Position numbers and translations under genes: made by a program. 64,000 nt of DNA from FEB-12 sp964503315 (GTDB lineage: Bacteria; Zixibacteria; MSB-5A5; GN15; FEB-12): positions 147,805 through 211,804 of the forward strand of contig CAZCZL010000007.1 of the NCBI GenBank assembly GCA_964503315.1, in the 5' to 3' direction. Shown piece after piece: positions 51,172 to 58,522 of the stretch. Each line of letters begins with the position of its first letter. Position 1 is the stretch's first letter. The notes below the pieces were generated by a model. It saw only the letters and a program-made list of their open reading frames with translations, was not told where the DNA came from and ran no database searches.

Positions 51172-52009
51172 ACTTTGCCTCAGCTTTTTTGGTCATTCGA
51201 AACAAGAGAAAAGAGAAGATCACGCATACTATTGCGGCAACCGCTGCATAACTTGGCGACTGAAAGCTCAGAATAAACGCGCCGCACGCGACTAATGACG
51301 TAATCACGGCCGTCGCACAGCCGAATATTGCCATTGCCAAGCTGAACACCCTTTTCTCCGGTTGCAACTGCTCTTCGCGTTTCTTGACCATCTCGACAAC
51401 CGAAGCGATATTGGATACGGCAATTACAACTCCCCATCCAAGAAGCGAGTATGCAACGGATGTACTTCCATGGCGGTACTCGTACAGGGCAATCATAAGG
51501 AGCATTAAGACAATTGCGAGCACAAAGCTCAATGCGAATATACTCGCGAGTGATCTATTCTTGCGTCTGCTTTGTTCTACTTGCTTGGATCGGACTGCGC
51601 GAACTACATATATTACAGTGAGAGAAGTGACCACCAACGCAACTGTCAAGCAAACCAGCCCCCCAGCCATAAAATTTAACCGCAGCAGTACTATGCCAAA
51701 CAGTGCGAATGCAACCAGAACGGACGAAAGTACAGACAAGATCGCTCCGAACCGAAGACGCTCGTGATCGAATCGTGGCCCGTCGTCGCCAGTATCAGAT
51801 ACGCAGTGGCGGAACCTTGCGTAGTACCAAGCCGCCCATAACCCTAATGCACCTAACGCGCCTGGCAAAATAATCTCAGGGATCTCTTTCAATGAAGTCT
51901 GATCGACCTGTGCGAAGAGATGAGATATACCAATTGCCATAAAGTAGGCATATGCCGCACCGGCCAGGGCCCACTTTACCAGCACACCTGAGGTAAGTTT
52001 CTTCATCAT
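51152..52009 (-). CDS. Hypothetical polytopic membrane protein
   Basis: 285 aa with about eight TM helices. Basic cytoplasmic loops (RAVRSKQVEQSRRKNR; MVKKREEQLQPEKR) separate helix pairs. No conserved catalytic or transport motif that I recognise. First of a two-gene unit with the 108-aa protein gene. Composition is A/T-richer than the neighbours, and the unit is followed upstream by a kilobase of repeats, compatible with lateral acquisition (inference). Confidence 0.6.
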   Translation of the reverse strand: MMKKLTSGVLVKWALAGAAYAYFMAIGISHLFAQVDQTSLKEIPEIILPGALGALGLWAAWYYARFRHCVSDTGDDGPRFDHERLRFGAILSVLSSVLVAFALFGIVLLRLNFMAGGLVCLTVALVVTSLTVIYVVRAVRSKQVEQSRRKNRSLASIFALSFVLAIVLMLLMIALYEYRHGSTSVAYSLLGWGVVIAVSNIASVVEMVKKREEQLQPEKRVFSLAMAIFGCATAVITSLVACGAFILSFQSPSYAAVAAIVCVIFSFLLFRMTKKAEAKFGHATA

Positions 52010-52263
52010 TATCCCCTATTACTATTTATGGGTGCTTCCGCTATAAGTCCTCTGCGTCAAAACCCTTGCCCGCAGGGTCGGAGGAGTCGGGGTTTGGACA
52101 GAGTGAATGCGGATAGTGGTCATGTTACTCCCTGACCGTAAGAAACCTAAATGGAAGGGATGAGGCAAGGGAAGAAAGAGGGAGATCGCGACGCCTTGCC
52201 GCAGAAGAATCGGGTTGAGATGCGAGGGGAGTGCAGGGCAAGGCTCGCGATGACAGAGAAAGT

Positions 52264-52310
52264 GTCAGGAACCGGCTTCGCCGCCCTTTGGGCAAGGTTC
52301 CTGACCTACA
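52264..52310 (+). repeat. Family I hairpin
   Basis: GTCAGGAACC (52264-52273) and GGTTCCTGAC (52296-52305) arms, then CTACA, as at 9245-9300. Confidence 0.65.
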
Positions 52311-52323
52311 ATCTCTTTGAAAA

Positions 52324-52351
52324 GCTCACCATAAATGGTGGGGTACGGTGA
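52324..52351 (+). repeat. Family F repeat
   Basis: GCTCACCATAAATGGTGGGG then TACGGTGA. Confidence 0.7.
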
Positions 52352-52362
52352 ATCAAAAGGGC

Positions 52363-52389
52363 GGGCAGACGAGGGGGGACTGCGGCGCA
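52363..52389 (+). repeat. Family A repeat, degenerate
   Basis: GGGCAGACGAGG kept, right arm eroded to GGGACTGCGGCGCAC. Confidence 0.6.
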
Positions 52390-52396
52390 CGGTGTC

Positions 52397-52746
52397 TGAC
52401 AATTGTTAGTGCTTCCATGTATCTCCCCATTAATAGAGGGAGTGAGATCGCTGGGACTCCCTTGCGGCGCACGAAAAACGGGTTTCGGCAATGTCAATCC
52501 ATTCGATACCAGATACTTGATGATGCCAAGTTGTCACCAGACAGAAATCTCGCCCGTCGACCTACCGCAATCCGCGTACATTCGACTGCGAACATGCTCA
52601 AAGCGCTCTGAGATCACGCTTCGACCAGTCAATCGATTCGATATCAGATACTTGATAATGCCAGATTGTCACCGGACTTTCCACCGCCCCAACAATTGTC
52701 ATCACGAGCTTTGCCTTATCCGTTTGACAAGGCAAAGCGTCGTGAT
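52397..52746 (+). repeat. Direct-repeat element with long terminal hairpin
   Basis: Two 50-bp direct repeats, 52493-52542 and 52628-52677, identical at 44 of 50 positions by my count. TGACAATTGTT (52397) and its inverse AACAATTGTCA (52691) flank them. Adjacent is a hairpin with arms ATCACGA-GCTTTGCCTT (52701-52717) and AAGGCAAAGC-G-TCGTGAT (52729-52746). Composition differs from the other families. Confidence 0.6.
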
Positions 52747-52757
52747 CTCAGTTGAGT

Positions 52758-52781
52758 CGGGCTTCGACTACGCTCAGCCCG
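52758..52781 (+). repeat. Family D repeat
   Basis: CGGGCTTCGACTACGCTCAG then CCCG. Same as 50761-50783. Confidence 0.7.
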
Positions 52782-52835
52782 ATTGGATTGGGATCGCGAC
52801 GCCTTGCCGCTATCCAGCGTTGCAGCAGCCGCCTC

Positions 52836-52890
52836 ATTCCAGCGAAAGCTGGAATCCACCGAGTATACTGGATCCCAGCGTTCGCTGGGA
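52836..52890 (+). repeat. Family G repeats (two hairpins)
   Basis: ATTCCAGCGAAAGCTGGAAT and TCCCAGCGTTCGCTGGGA hairpins, separated by CCACCGAGTATACTGGA. A family often seen in bacterial intergenic DNA. Confidence 0.6.
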
Positions 52891-52929
52891 AGAGGCCCAA
52901 TATGCCCGCGATGACAGGCTCAATGGGGC

Positions 52930-52957
52930 GGGCAGACGAGGACGTCTGCCGCGCAAA
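52930..52957 (+). repeat. Family A hairpin repeat
   Basis: GGGCAGACGAGGACGTCTGC plus CGCGCAAA. Confidence 0.85.
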
Positions 52958-53169
52958 TCAACCTGGATCCTAGCCTGCGCTGGATGAGGGGGCAGGACAT
53001 TCGGCGATTTCGGTTGTGGATGGTGATTCAGTTCTTTGTGCGGAGACCGACGGGCCGCCTCAACAATACTAGATGGCTTTGAGGAGCAATTTGAGGGAGT
53101 TGTTCGTGCGGGGACTGGCGTATTGCATCTGTGACATCAAAAGGCTTTGAAGGAATCACCGAGGGAGTT

Positions 53170-54099
53170 ATGCTTGCCGACATGGCGACCAGCAGTCCTA
53201 GCAATTCCGCTCATCATATCAGTGCGTCGAGGGCCTTTGCCATGCTTCTGTTCGGGGCGCTCTGTATTTCGTTTGCGGCGATATTCGTGAAAGGGATCGG
53301 GAGCGAGCGGATGGGGCCGAGCGCTATCGGGTTCTGGCGGATGCTTTTTGGCGCGGGGCTGATGTTCATCTGGACGATCGTCGAAGGGAAACGGATCGGA
53401 TTGCCGAAGCGGATCTACTTCTGGTCGATAGCGGCGGGGTTTGCGTTTTTCTGTGATCTCTGGACCTGGCATCGGTCGATATTCATCACCGGCGCGGGGA
53501 TGGCGACCATTCTCGGGAATACCCAAGTATTCGAAAGCGCGATACTCGGCTATTTCGCGTTCAAGGAAAAGCTGACGCTCAAGTTCTTTGTCGCGGCGAT
53601 AGTAGGGTTTGTCGGGATCGTGCTCTTGATCGGTGTGGGGAGTGAAGATATTCAGTTGACCGAGCACTATTTGATGGGGGTGTTTTTCGGATTGCTGACG
53701 GGAATCTGCTATGCGTCGTATATCTCGCTGGTGAAGAAAGCGAGTCATGAGCATGTGCAGGTTGGGACCCTTGCCTTGATGGCCTGGACCGCGCTCTTCT
53801 GCGCCATATTCCTTGGAGTATCGGGTTTGCTTGAAGGGGAGGCGATGTTGCCGCCGGATGGGAGGAGTTGGCTTTTCTTACTGGGATTGGGATTGGTGCC
53901 GCAGGCGATAGGGTGGAAGGTGATATCGTCATCGTTGCCGCATATCGACGCGCACCGGGCGGGGCTGGCGCTGTTACTTCAGCCGACGATGGCGACTGTC
54001 TGGGGCTTTCTTTTCTTCGGGGAGATGCTGGGGCCGTTGCAGTTGCTGGGGGCGGTGGTGACGTTGGGGGCGATATACTTCGGGTCGATACGCAAGTAA
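53170..54099 (+). CDS. EamA/DMT-family transporter
   Basis: 309 aa from ATG 53170 with GAGG 5 nt upstream. Ten TM helices in two EamA repeats: residues about 20-140 (FAMLLFGALCISFAAIFVKG ... NTQVFESAILGYFAFKEKLT) and 160-300 (GVFFGLLTGICYASYISLVKK ... QPTMATVWGFLFFGEMLGPL). The family exports or imports small metabolites; the substrate cannot be told from sequence. Single gene with a terminator shared with the convergent aminotransferase gene. Confidence 0.88.
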   Translation: MLADMATSSPSNSAHHISASRAFAMLLFGALCISFAAIFVKGIGSERMGPSAIGFWRMLFGAGLMFIWTIVEGKRIGLPKRIYFWSIAAGFAFFCDLWTWHRSIFITGAGMATILGNTQVFESAILGYFAFKEKLTLKFFVAAIVGFVGIVLLIGVGSEDIQLTEHYLMGVFFGLLTGICYASYISLVKKASHEHVQVGTLALMAWTALFCAIFLGVSGLLEGEAMLPPDGRSWLFLLGLGLVPQAIGWKVISSSLPHIDAHRAGLALLLQPTMATVWGFLFFGEMLGPLQLLGAVVTLGAIYFGSIRK

Positions 54100-54127
54100 G
54101 CGATCTTCGAAGATAGCGGATAAAACA

Positions 54128-54154
54128 AAGGCGGCTCAGGTGAGCCGCCTTTTC
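54128..54154. terminator. Bidirectional terminator
   Basis: Stem AAAGGCGGCTCA/TGAGCCGCCTTT with GG loop. T-runs on both strands, between convergent EamA and aminotransferase genes. Confidence 0.8.
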
Positions 54155-54174
54155 TATAAGAAGCGTGTATCGAC

Positions 54175-55458
54175 TTAACCGACCAGCACTTTTTCGAGAC
54201 GTTCGACCAGGTAGTCGACCTCTTTCTCAGTGATGATAAGCGGCGGCGAGATACGAATCGTGTGGCCGTGGCTGTCGTTCGCAAGGACATTGAGATCGAG
54301 CAGTTGACGGCAGTAGTTCATCGCGTCACCATCGTTCACTTCGATACCGATAAAGAGGCCGCGTCCGCGGACTTCTTTGACATGTTTGGAGCGCTTGGCG
54401 ACATTGAGGATCTTCTCCTTGAGTATCTTGCCGGTTGCGGCGGCCTTGTCGGAGAGTTTTTCGTCGACCAAAACGTCAAGGGCGGCGACGCCGGCAACAC
54501 AGGCGAGCGGATAGCCACCATAGGTGGAGCCATCGCGACCCGGCTGGAAGACGAGATCCATCAGATGCGAGTTGGTGACCATCACAGAAAGCGGGACCAA
54601 TCCACCGGAAATAGCTTTGCCGAGGATGACGGCATCGGGGATGACGTTTTCATGCTCGAAGCAGAAGTTCTTGCCGGTACGTCCGAGTCCAACCTGGATC
54701 TCATCGAAGAGCAACAGCAGGTCATTGGCATCGGCGATCTCGCGGAGACCTTTGAGAAATCCCGCCGGGGGCTGATACATGCCGCCCTCGCCCTGCATCG
54801 GCTCAACGAGAATCGCGCAGGTGTTCTTGTTAACGGCTTTCTTGACGCCTTCGAGGTCGCCGAAATCGACAGTGACGAAGCCGGGAGTGAGCGGGCCGAA
54901 ACCTTCTTTGTATTTCTCAGAAGTGGAGAACGAGACGATGGTGATCATGCGGCCATGGAAGTTGTTGCCGAAGACGATGATCTCCTGTTTGCCATCCGGA
55001 ATCCCTTTGGCTTTGTAGCCGTAGGCGCGGCCGAGCTTGATGGCGGTCTCGACAGATTCAACGCCGCCGTTTTTGGCGAGGACTTTGTTCCCTTTGGCGC
55101 CGAAACGTGGGCCAAGCTGCGGGACAAGCGTCGCGCACTTCTTCAGGAAAAAGCCGAGCGGGTCAGTGTAGACGACATTTGAAATGACCGAGGCATAGTT
55201 GCCATGCAGGGCGTCAACCAACGCCTGCACGATCTTCGGATGATGGTGGCCGGGGTTGGCGGCAGAATAGGCGGAGAGGCAGTCGAGATACTTTTTGTCA
55301 TCCAAAGAAGTGAGCCAGGCACCTTCGGCTTTGCGCACTACCATATGGAGGCGGCCATAGTGTTTGGCGCCGTAAGTATTTTCCCAGTCGAAGATCTGGT
55401 CATCGGAGACGTTGGAGTACGTCGTGGCTGAGCGATGCATGGTGTCGGTTGGATTCAT
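54175..55458 (-). CDS. rocD: Ornithine aminotransferase (class III PLP enzyme)
   Basis: 427 aa from ATG 55456-55458, chosen because AGAGGA lies 8 nt upstream; an ATG 21 nt further up has no Shine-Dalgarno sequence. PLP-binding motifs: NGGVESVETAIKLGR, FHGR, LLLFDEIQVGLGRTG and catalytic Lys in ILGKAISGGLVP; RGRGLFIGIEV near the end. The GKAISGG context and length fit ornithine 5-aminotransferase better than acetylornithine enzymes, though specificity is inferred. Links ornithine to glutamate semialdehyde. Confidence 0.85.
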   Translation of the reverse strand: MNPTDTMHRSATTYSNVSDDQIFDWENTYGAKHYGRLHMVVRKAEGAWLTSLDDKKYLDCLSAYSAANPGHHHPKIVQALVDALHGNYASVISNVVYTDPLGFFLKKCATLVPQLGPRFGAKGNKVLAKNGGVESVETAIKLGRAYGYKAKGIPDGKQEIIVFGNNFHGRMITIVSFSTSEKYKEGFGPLTPGFVTVDFGDLEGVKKAVNKNTCAILVEPMQGEGGMYQPPAGFLKGLREIADANDLLLLFDEIQVGLGRTGKNFCFEHENVIPDAVILGKAISGGLVPLSVMVTNSHLMDLVFQPGRDGSTYGGYPLACVAGVAALDVLVDEKLSDKAAATGKILKEKILNVAKRSKHVKEVRGRGLFIGIEVNDGDAMNYCRQLLDLNVLANDSHGHTIRISPPLIITEKEVDYLVERLEKVLVG

Positions 55459-55783
55459 AGTCGTTTCCTCTATGTTCATCTTGGCCTAGTGGCGATTGAG
55501 GGTGACCGCAACATATCATTTATCGTCAAAAGAGCAAGTCATTTCTATAGTAAAAGACGTCAAATTCCGAACAATTGTTGCATTAATTGTTTGTGCGCTG
55601 ACTATGGTTCGTCTCCAATAGCCTCAAAGGGAAGATAATTCGGCGTACAAAATTCGGTCCCTTTTGAGAAGTTGTTGACTGGTTTGGAGATGAACCCGGA
55701 TAGCGGGGAATCGGTTTGGCCGGTTGATTTTGGGTAGGTAATTGGATATAGTTGTCTATCAACTAAGAGAGGGAGGAGACTCC
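55459..55783. other. AT-rich divergent intergenic region
   Basis: Between the aminotransferase gene and the interrupted barrel gene. Contains the palindrome AACAATTGTT (55570-55579), a weak minus-strand promoter candidate TTGCTC/TATGTT (55510-55537) and the plus-strand promoter at 55724. No repeat-family copies. Confidence 0.5.
55724..55752 (+). promoter_or_regulatory. Promoter of the interrupted barrel gene
   Basis: TTGATT (55724-55729), 17-bp spacer, TATAGT (55747-55752). The GTG start with GGGAGGAG lies 30 nt downstream. Confidence 0.55.
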
Positions 55784-56473
55784 GTGACAGGACGAATACT
55801 GGTTTTGGGGCTGTTAATGCTGCTGGGGTGGAGTGGGGTGGTGAGGGGGGAAGAGAGTGCAGAGAAAAAGAGTAGCCCGTTCCCGTGGAGGATGGCGATT
55901 CGAGTTGGCGGGGATTGGGAGATGGACATGGCTGAAGGAAGGTCGCGCTATGTCGACGGGGCAGGATATGACGTGGAGTTTGTTCTGCCCTTCAGTCGCA
56001 AATTCGCGCTCACCGCAACCTACTTCAAACGCGGCATAAGCTACAATGAATCTCAATATTGAGAAGATACGGCCTTTACAGTCATTCGCTCTACTGTGAC
56101 ATATGAAAGCGCAATGTACCTATTGGGAATACAGTATACCGACGACGATCTCCTGGGCGTAGATCTTCTTGACTACTACATTACTTTCAAATACGGCGAT
56201 CTGACTCAGGATCTTGACGGCGCGATCTTTCTCCGCGAGAACGCGACAGGTGACCAATTGCGATCAGCGCCGTATGAGCGAGAGTCGGATCAGGGAATAG
56301 TCTTCGGGGTAGGATTTCTGTGGCGATTGTCGGAAAGAATTGGTGTCGATGTTGGTTTTCAGAGGATCTTGAGGATAGATCGGCCCGCAGGAGCGCCTGA
56401 AGGAACTTTGGAAATGTGGCAGACGGCGGCGATTCGAGCCGGGATAATTTTCGGTTTACCAGAGAAGAACTAA
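55784..56473 (+). pseudogene. Outer-membrane beta-barrel protein gene interrupted by an in-frame TGA
   Basis: GTG start at 55784 with GGGAGGAG 5 nt upstream, signal peptide (RILVLGLLMLLGWSGVVRG), then barrel-like strands (RMAIRVGGDWEMDM, FALTATYFKRGISY). Codon 93 is TGA (56060-56062) and the same frame continues for 136 codons of barrel sequence (FTVIRSTVTYESAMYLLGIQ ... IFGLPEKN). The context SQY-stop-EDTAF suggests a mutated Trp or Arg codon. No convincing SECIS follows and no Cys motif surrounds it, so a pseudogene or sequence error is more likely than recoding. Confidence 0.65.
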
Positions 56474-56930
56474 TGAATCCAAGAACACGGGAGGGGCTGT
56501 TTTGTCGACCGCTCACTCCGTTCGTATGCTCCTCGCAATAACGTTGAGAGTCTACCTTCTTTGGAGTATCTGAGGGCAGACGAGGACGTCTGCCCTCAAC
56601 AAGGGGACTGCCGCTCAGATAACCCAAATGTTAAATAGAGTTAAATAGTCCAATTTCGATTGCCTTCTTCGTGTACAACAGTTATGCTTCAGGCGCACGA
56701 ATTCTGCCACCACGACGATCCATCTTTTGCTCCAAGATTCGTGCGATCCGGGCTTTACTCCGCGACCCTCGTTGCCCTGCCTGCCAAAGTTCATCTGGCC
56801 GCTGAGTGAATTTTCAAGTTCACAAGTCACATGTTTGAGTGCCCAACTCGGTATGGGTGGCAAGAGACCAATCCATCGGCCCCTGCACCATTCCAGGAAG
56901 GCTCAACCTTTCTCACTTTGGAGGCCTGTC
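56474..56930. other. Intergenic region upstream of the BBE-like oxidoreductase
   Basis: 457 bp. Contains a degenerate CTCGCAATAAC repeat end (near 56531) and a family A copy at 56574. From about 56620 the sequence is more AT-rich, with no feature I can name. An open frame runs through from 56727 but lacks coding character before 56931. Confidence 0.5.
56574..56598 (+). repeat. Family A hairpin repeat
   Basis: GGGCAGACGAGGACGTCTGC then CCTCA; arms extended to GGGCAGACG/CGTCTGCCC. Confidence 0.8.
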
Positions 56931-58355
56931 ATGGCAACGGTAGGAACTACTACTGGAAGACAATCGGGGAAGAACGTCAGTGCCGGCGATATCGACACAC
57001 TGCAAAAGTCACTCAAAGGAAAGCTGCTTCGTCCCGGCGACCAGGGATACGACACCGCGAGAACCATCTGGAACGCGATGATCGACCGGCGACCGGCAAT
57101 CATCGTGCAGCCGGTGGACGCGGGGGATGTGCAGAAGGCAGTCGATTTTGCCCGCGAACAGAACCTTATTGTGGCCATCAAAGGCGGCGGACATAATATA
57201 GCCGGCAACGCGGTGTGCGATGATGGGCTGATGATCGATTTCAGTCTGATGCGCGGAGTAAAAGTAGATCCGTCGGCGAGAGTGGCCCATGTGGAGGCGG
57301 GGGCATTGCTGGCGGATGTTGATCATGCGACCCAGGCGCACGGTCTGGCGGTTCCTCTGGGAATCAACTCGACGACCGGTGTTGCGGGCCTGACTTTGGG
57401 TGGCGGATTCGGCTGGCTGACCCGGCAACATGGATTGTCCATCGATAATCTGCGGGCCATGGATGTCGTTACTGCCGATGGTAACATGGTGACCTGTAAT
57501 TCCTCGAACCACGCGGACCTTTTCTGGGCGCTCTGCGGAGGTGGCGGGAATTTCGGCGTGGTCACACGATTTGAGTTCACTCTCCATCCGGTCGGTCCGA
57601 TGATCACTGCCGGATTGGTCGTGTATCCGCTCTCAGAGGCAGCCGGAGCGCTCAAAAAGTACAATGAATATGTAAAGTCGCTTCCATTTGAGTGGAATGT
57701 ATGGGTAGTTTTGCGCAAAGCTCCGCCGCTCCCATTCCTCCCGGCGGAATTTCATGGGACCGACGTGCTGGTCTTTCCAGTCTTTTACAACGGGGGCAAG
57801 CAGGAGGGGATGAAGCAGATCGAGCCGGTGCGGCATTTTGGAAAAGCGATCGGCGAGTTCATTGATGAAATGCCGTATGCAGACTGGCAGAAGATGTTTG
57901 ATGGACTGCTTGGTCCCGGCGCCCGAAATTACTGGAAATCCCACAATTTCGGCGAACTGAGCGATAAGTTCATTCAGACGATCATCGGCGCGGCCCAGGT
58001 TCTACCATCGGATGAAAGCGACCTCTTCCTGGGGTTCATACAGGGGGTGTCCAACAAGAAGCCGAGATCATCAGCGGCGTATCCGCACCGAGATTGCGGC
58101 TGGGCGATGAATGTGCATGGCCGCTGGATGACTCCACAGCAGGATGAGAAAGGGATCGCGTGGACGCGCAATGTTTACCGCGATACCGCGCCCTTCGCTT
58201 TGGGCGGCGTGTATGTGAACTTCCTGACCTCCGATGAAAAGGAACGGATCAGGGAAGCATACGGCGCAGGATGGGATCGTTTGGTGGAAGTGAAACGAAA
58301 ATACGATCCGACCAACCTGTTCTGCATGAATCAGAATATCGATCCAAAAGGGTAG
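56931..58355 (+). CDS. FAD-binding berberine-bridge-type (BBE-like) oxidoreductase
   Basis: 474 aa from ATG 56931 (GGAGG 7 nt upstream). PP-loop FAD domain with KGGGHNIAGNAV, whose His is the usual 8-alpha-histidyl FAD attachment site. GINSTTGVAGLTLGGGFGWLTRQHGLSIDN follows in two segments, and GGGGNFGVVTRFEF ends the FAD part. The C-terminal BBE motif YDPTNLFCMNQNI closes the protein. The second covalent Cys of bicovalent members is not evident. Family members oxidise sugars or alcohols; substrate unknown. Single gene. Confidence 0.88.
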   Translation: MATVGTTTGRQSGKNVSAGDIDTLQKSLKGKLLRPGDQGYDTARTIWNAMIDRRPAIIVQPVDAGDVQKAVDFAREQNLIVAIKGGGHNIAGNAVCDDGLMIDFSLMRGVKVDPSARVAHVEAGALLADVDHATQAHGLAVPLGINSTTGVAGLTLGGGFGWLTRQHGLSIDNLRAMDVVTADGNMVTCNSSNHADLFWALCGGGGNFGVVTRFEFTLHPVGPMITAGLVVYPLSEAAGALKKYNEYVKSLPFEWNVWVVLRKAPPLPFLPAEFHGTDVLVFPVFYNGGKQEGMKQIEPVRHFGKAIGEFIDEMPYADWQKMFDGLLGPGARNYWKSHNFGELSDKFIQTIIGAAQVLPSDESDLFLGFIQGVSNKKPRSSAAYPHRDCGWAMNVHGRWMTPQQDEKGIAWTRNVYRDTAPFALGGVYVNFLTSDEKERIREAYGAGWDRLVEVKRKYDPTNLFCMNQNIDPKG

Positions 58356-58420
58356 ACAGGATCAAGATATCCGCATCAAATCATTGTGTCAGACCATTAC
58401 ATTCTGCTATAAATGAAAAA

Positions 58421-58464
58421 GGCGGGTTCGCCCTTCGACTACGCTCAGGGATCGGACCCGCCCT
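58421..58464 (+). repeat. Family E repeat with a family D unit nested in its loop
   Basis: GGCGGGTTCG ... CGGACCCGCC arms. CCCTTCGACTACGCTCAGGG (58431-58450) occupies the loop. Confidence 0.7.
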
Positions 58465-58494
58465 ACAGAATCTGCCCCTTAAGGGATAGAAGAA

Positions 58495-58522
58495 GGGCAG
58501 ACCGGGAGGTCTGCCGCTCAAA
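58495..58522 (+). repeat. Family A hairpin repeat, variant
   Basis: GGCAGACC-GGGA-GGTCTGCC then GCTCAAA, as at 3465-3491. Confidence 0.8.

Larger units (their letters stand above)
52010..53169. other. 1.1-kb gene-free mosaic of repeats
   Basis: No convincing gene. Holds a B/D-like block (52180-52258), family I (52264), F (52324), A (52363, 52930), a direct-repeat element with a long hairpin (52397-52746), D (52758), and family G (52836-52890, 52967-52988). About 140 bp of unassigned sequence lies before the EamA gene. Confidence 0.7.

Noticed and set aside
55784..56473. Selenocysteine in the barrel gene
   Set aside because: No Cys-like context. The only nearby hairpin (ACAG/CTGT) is weak, with a 12-nt loop lacking an early G. 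Treated as a pseudogene or possible sequence error.
56727..56930. N-terminal extension of the BBE-like oxidoreductase
   Set aside because: Low-complexity translation without family similarity. GGAGG precedes the ATG at 56931.
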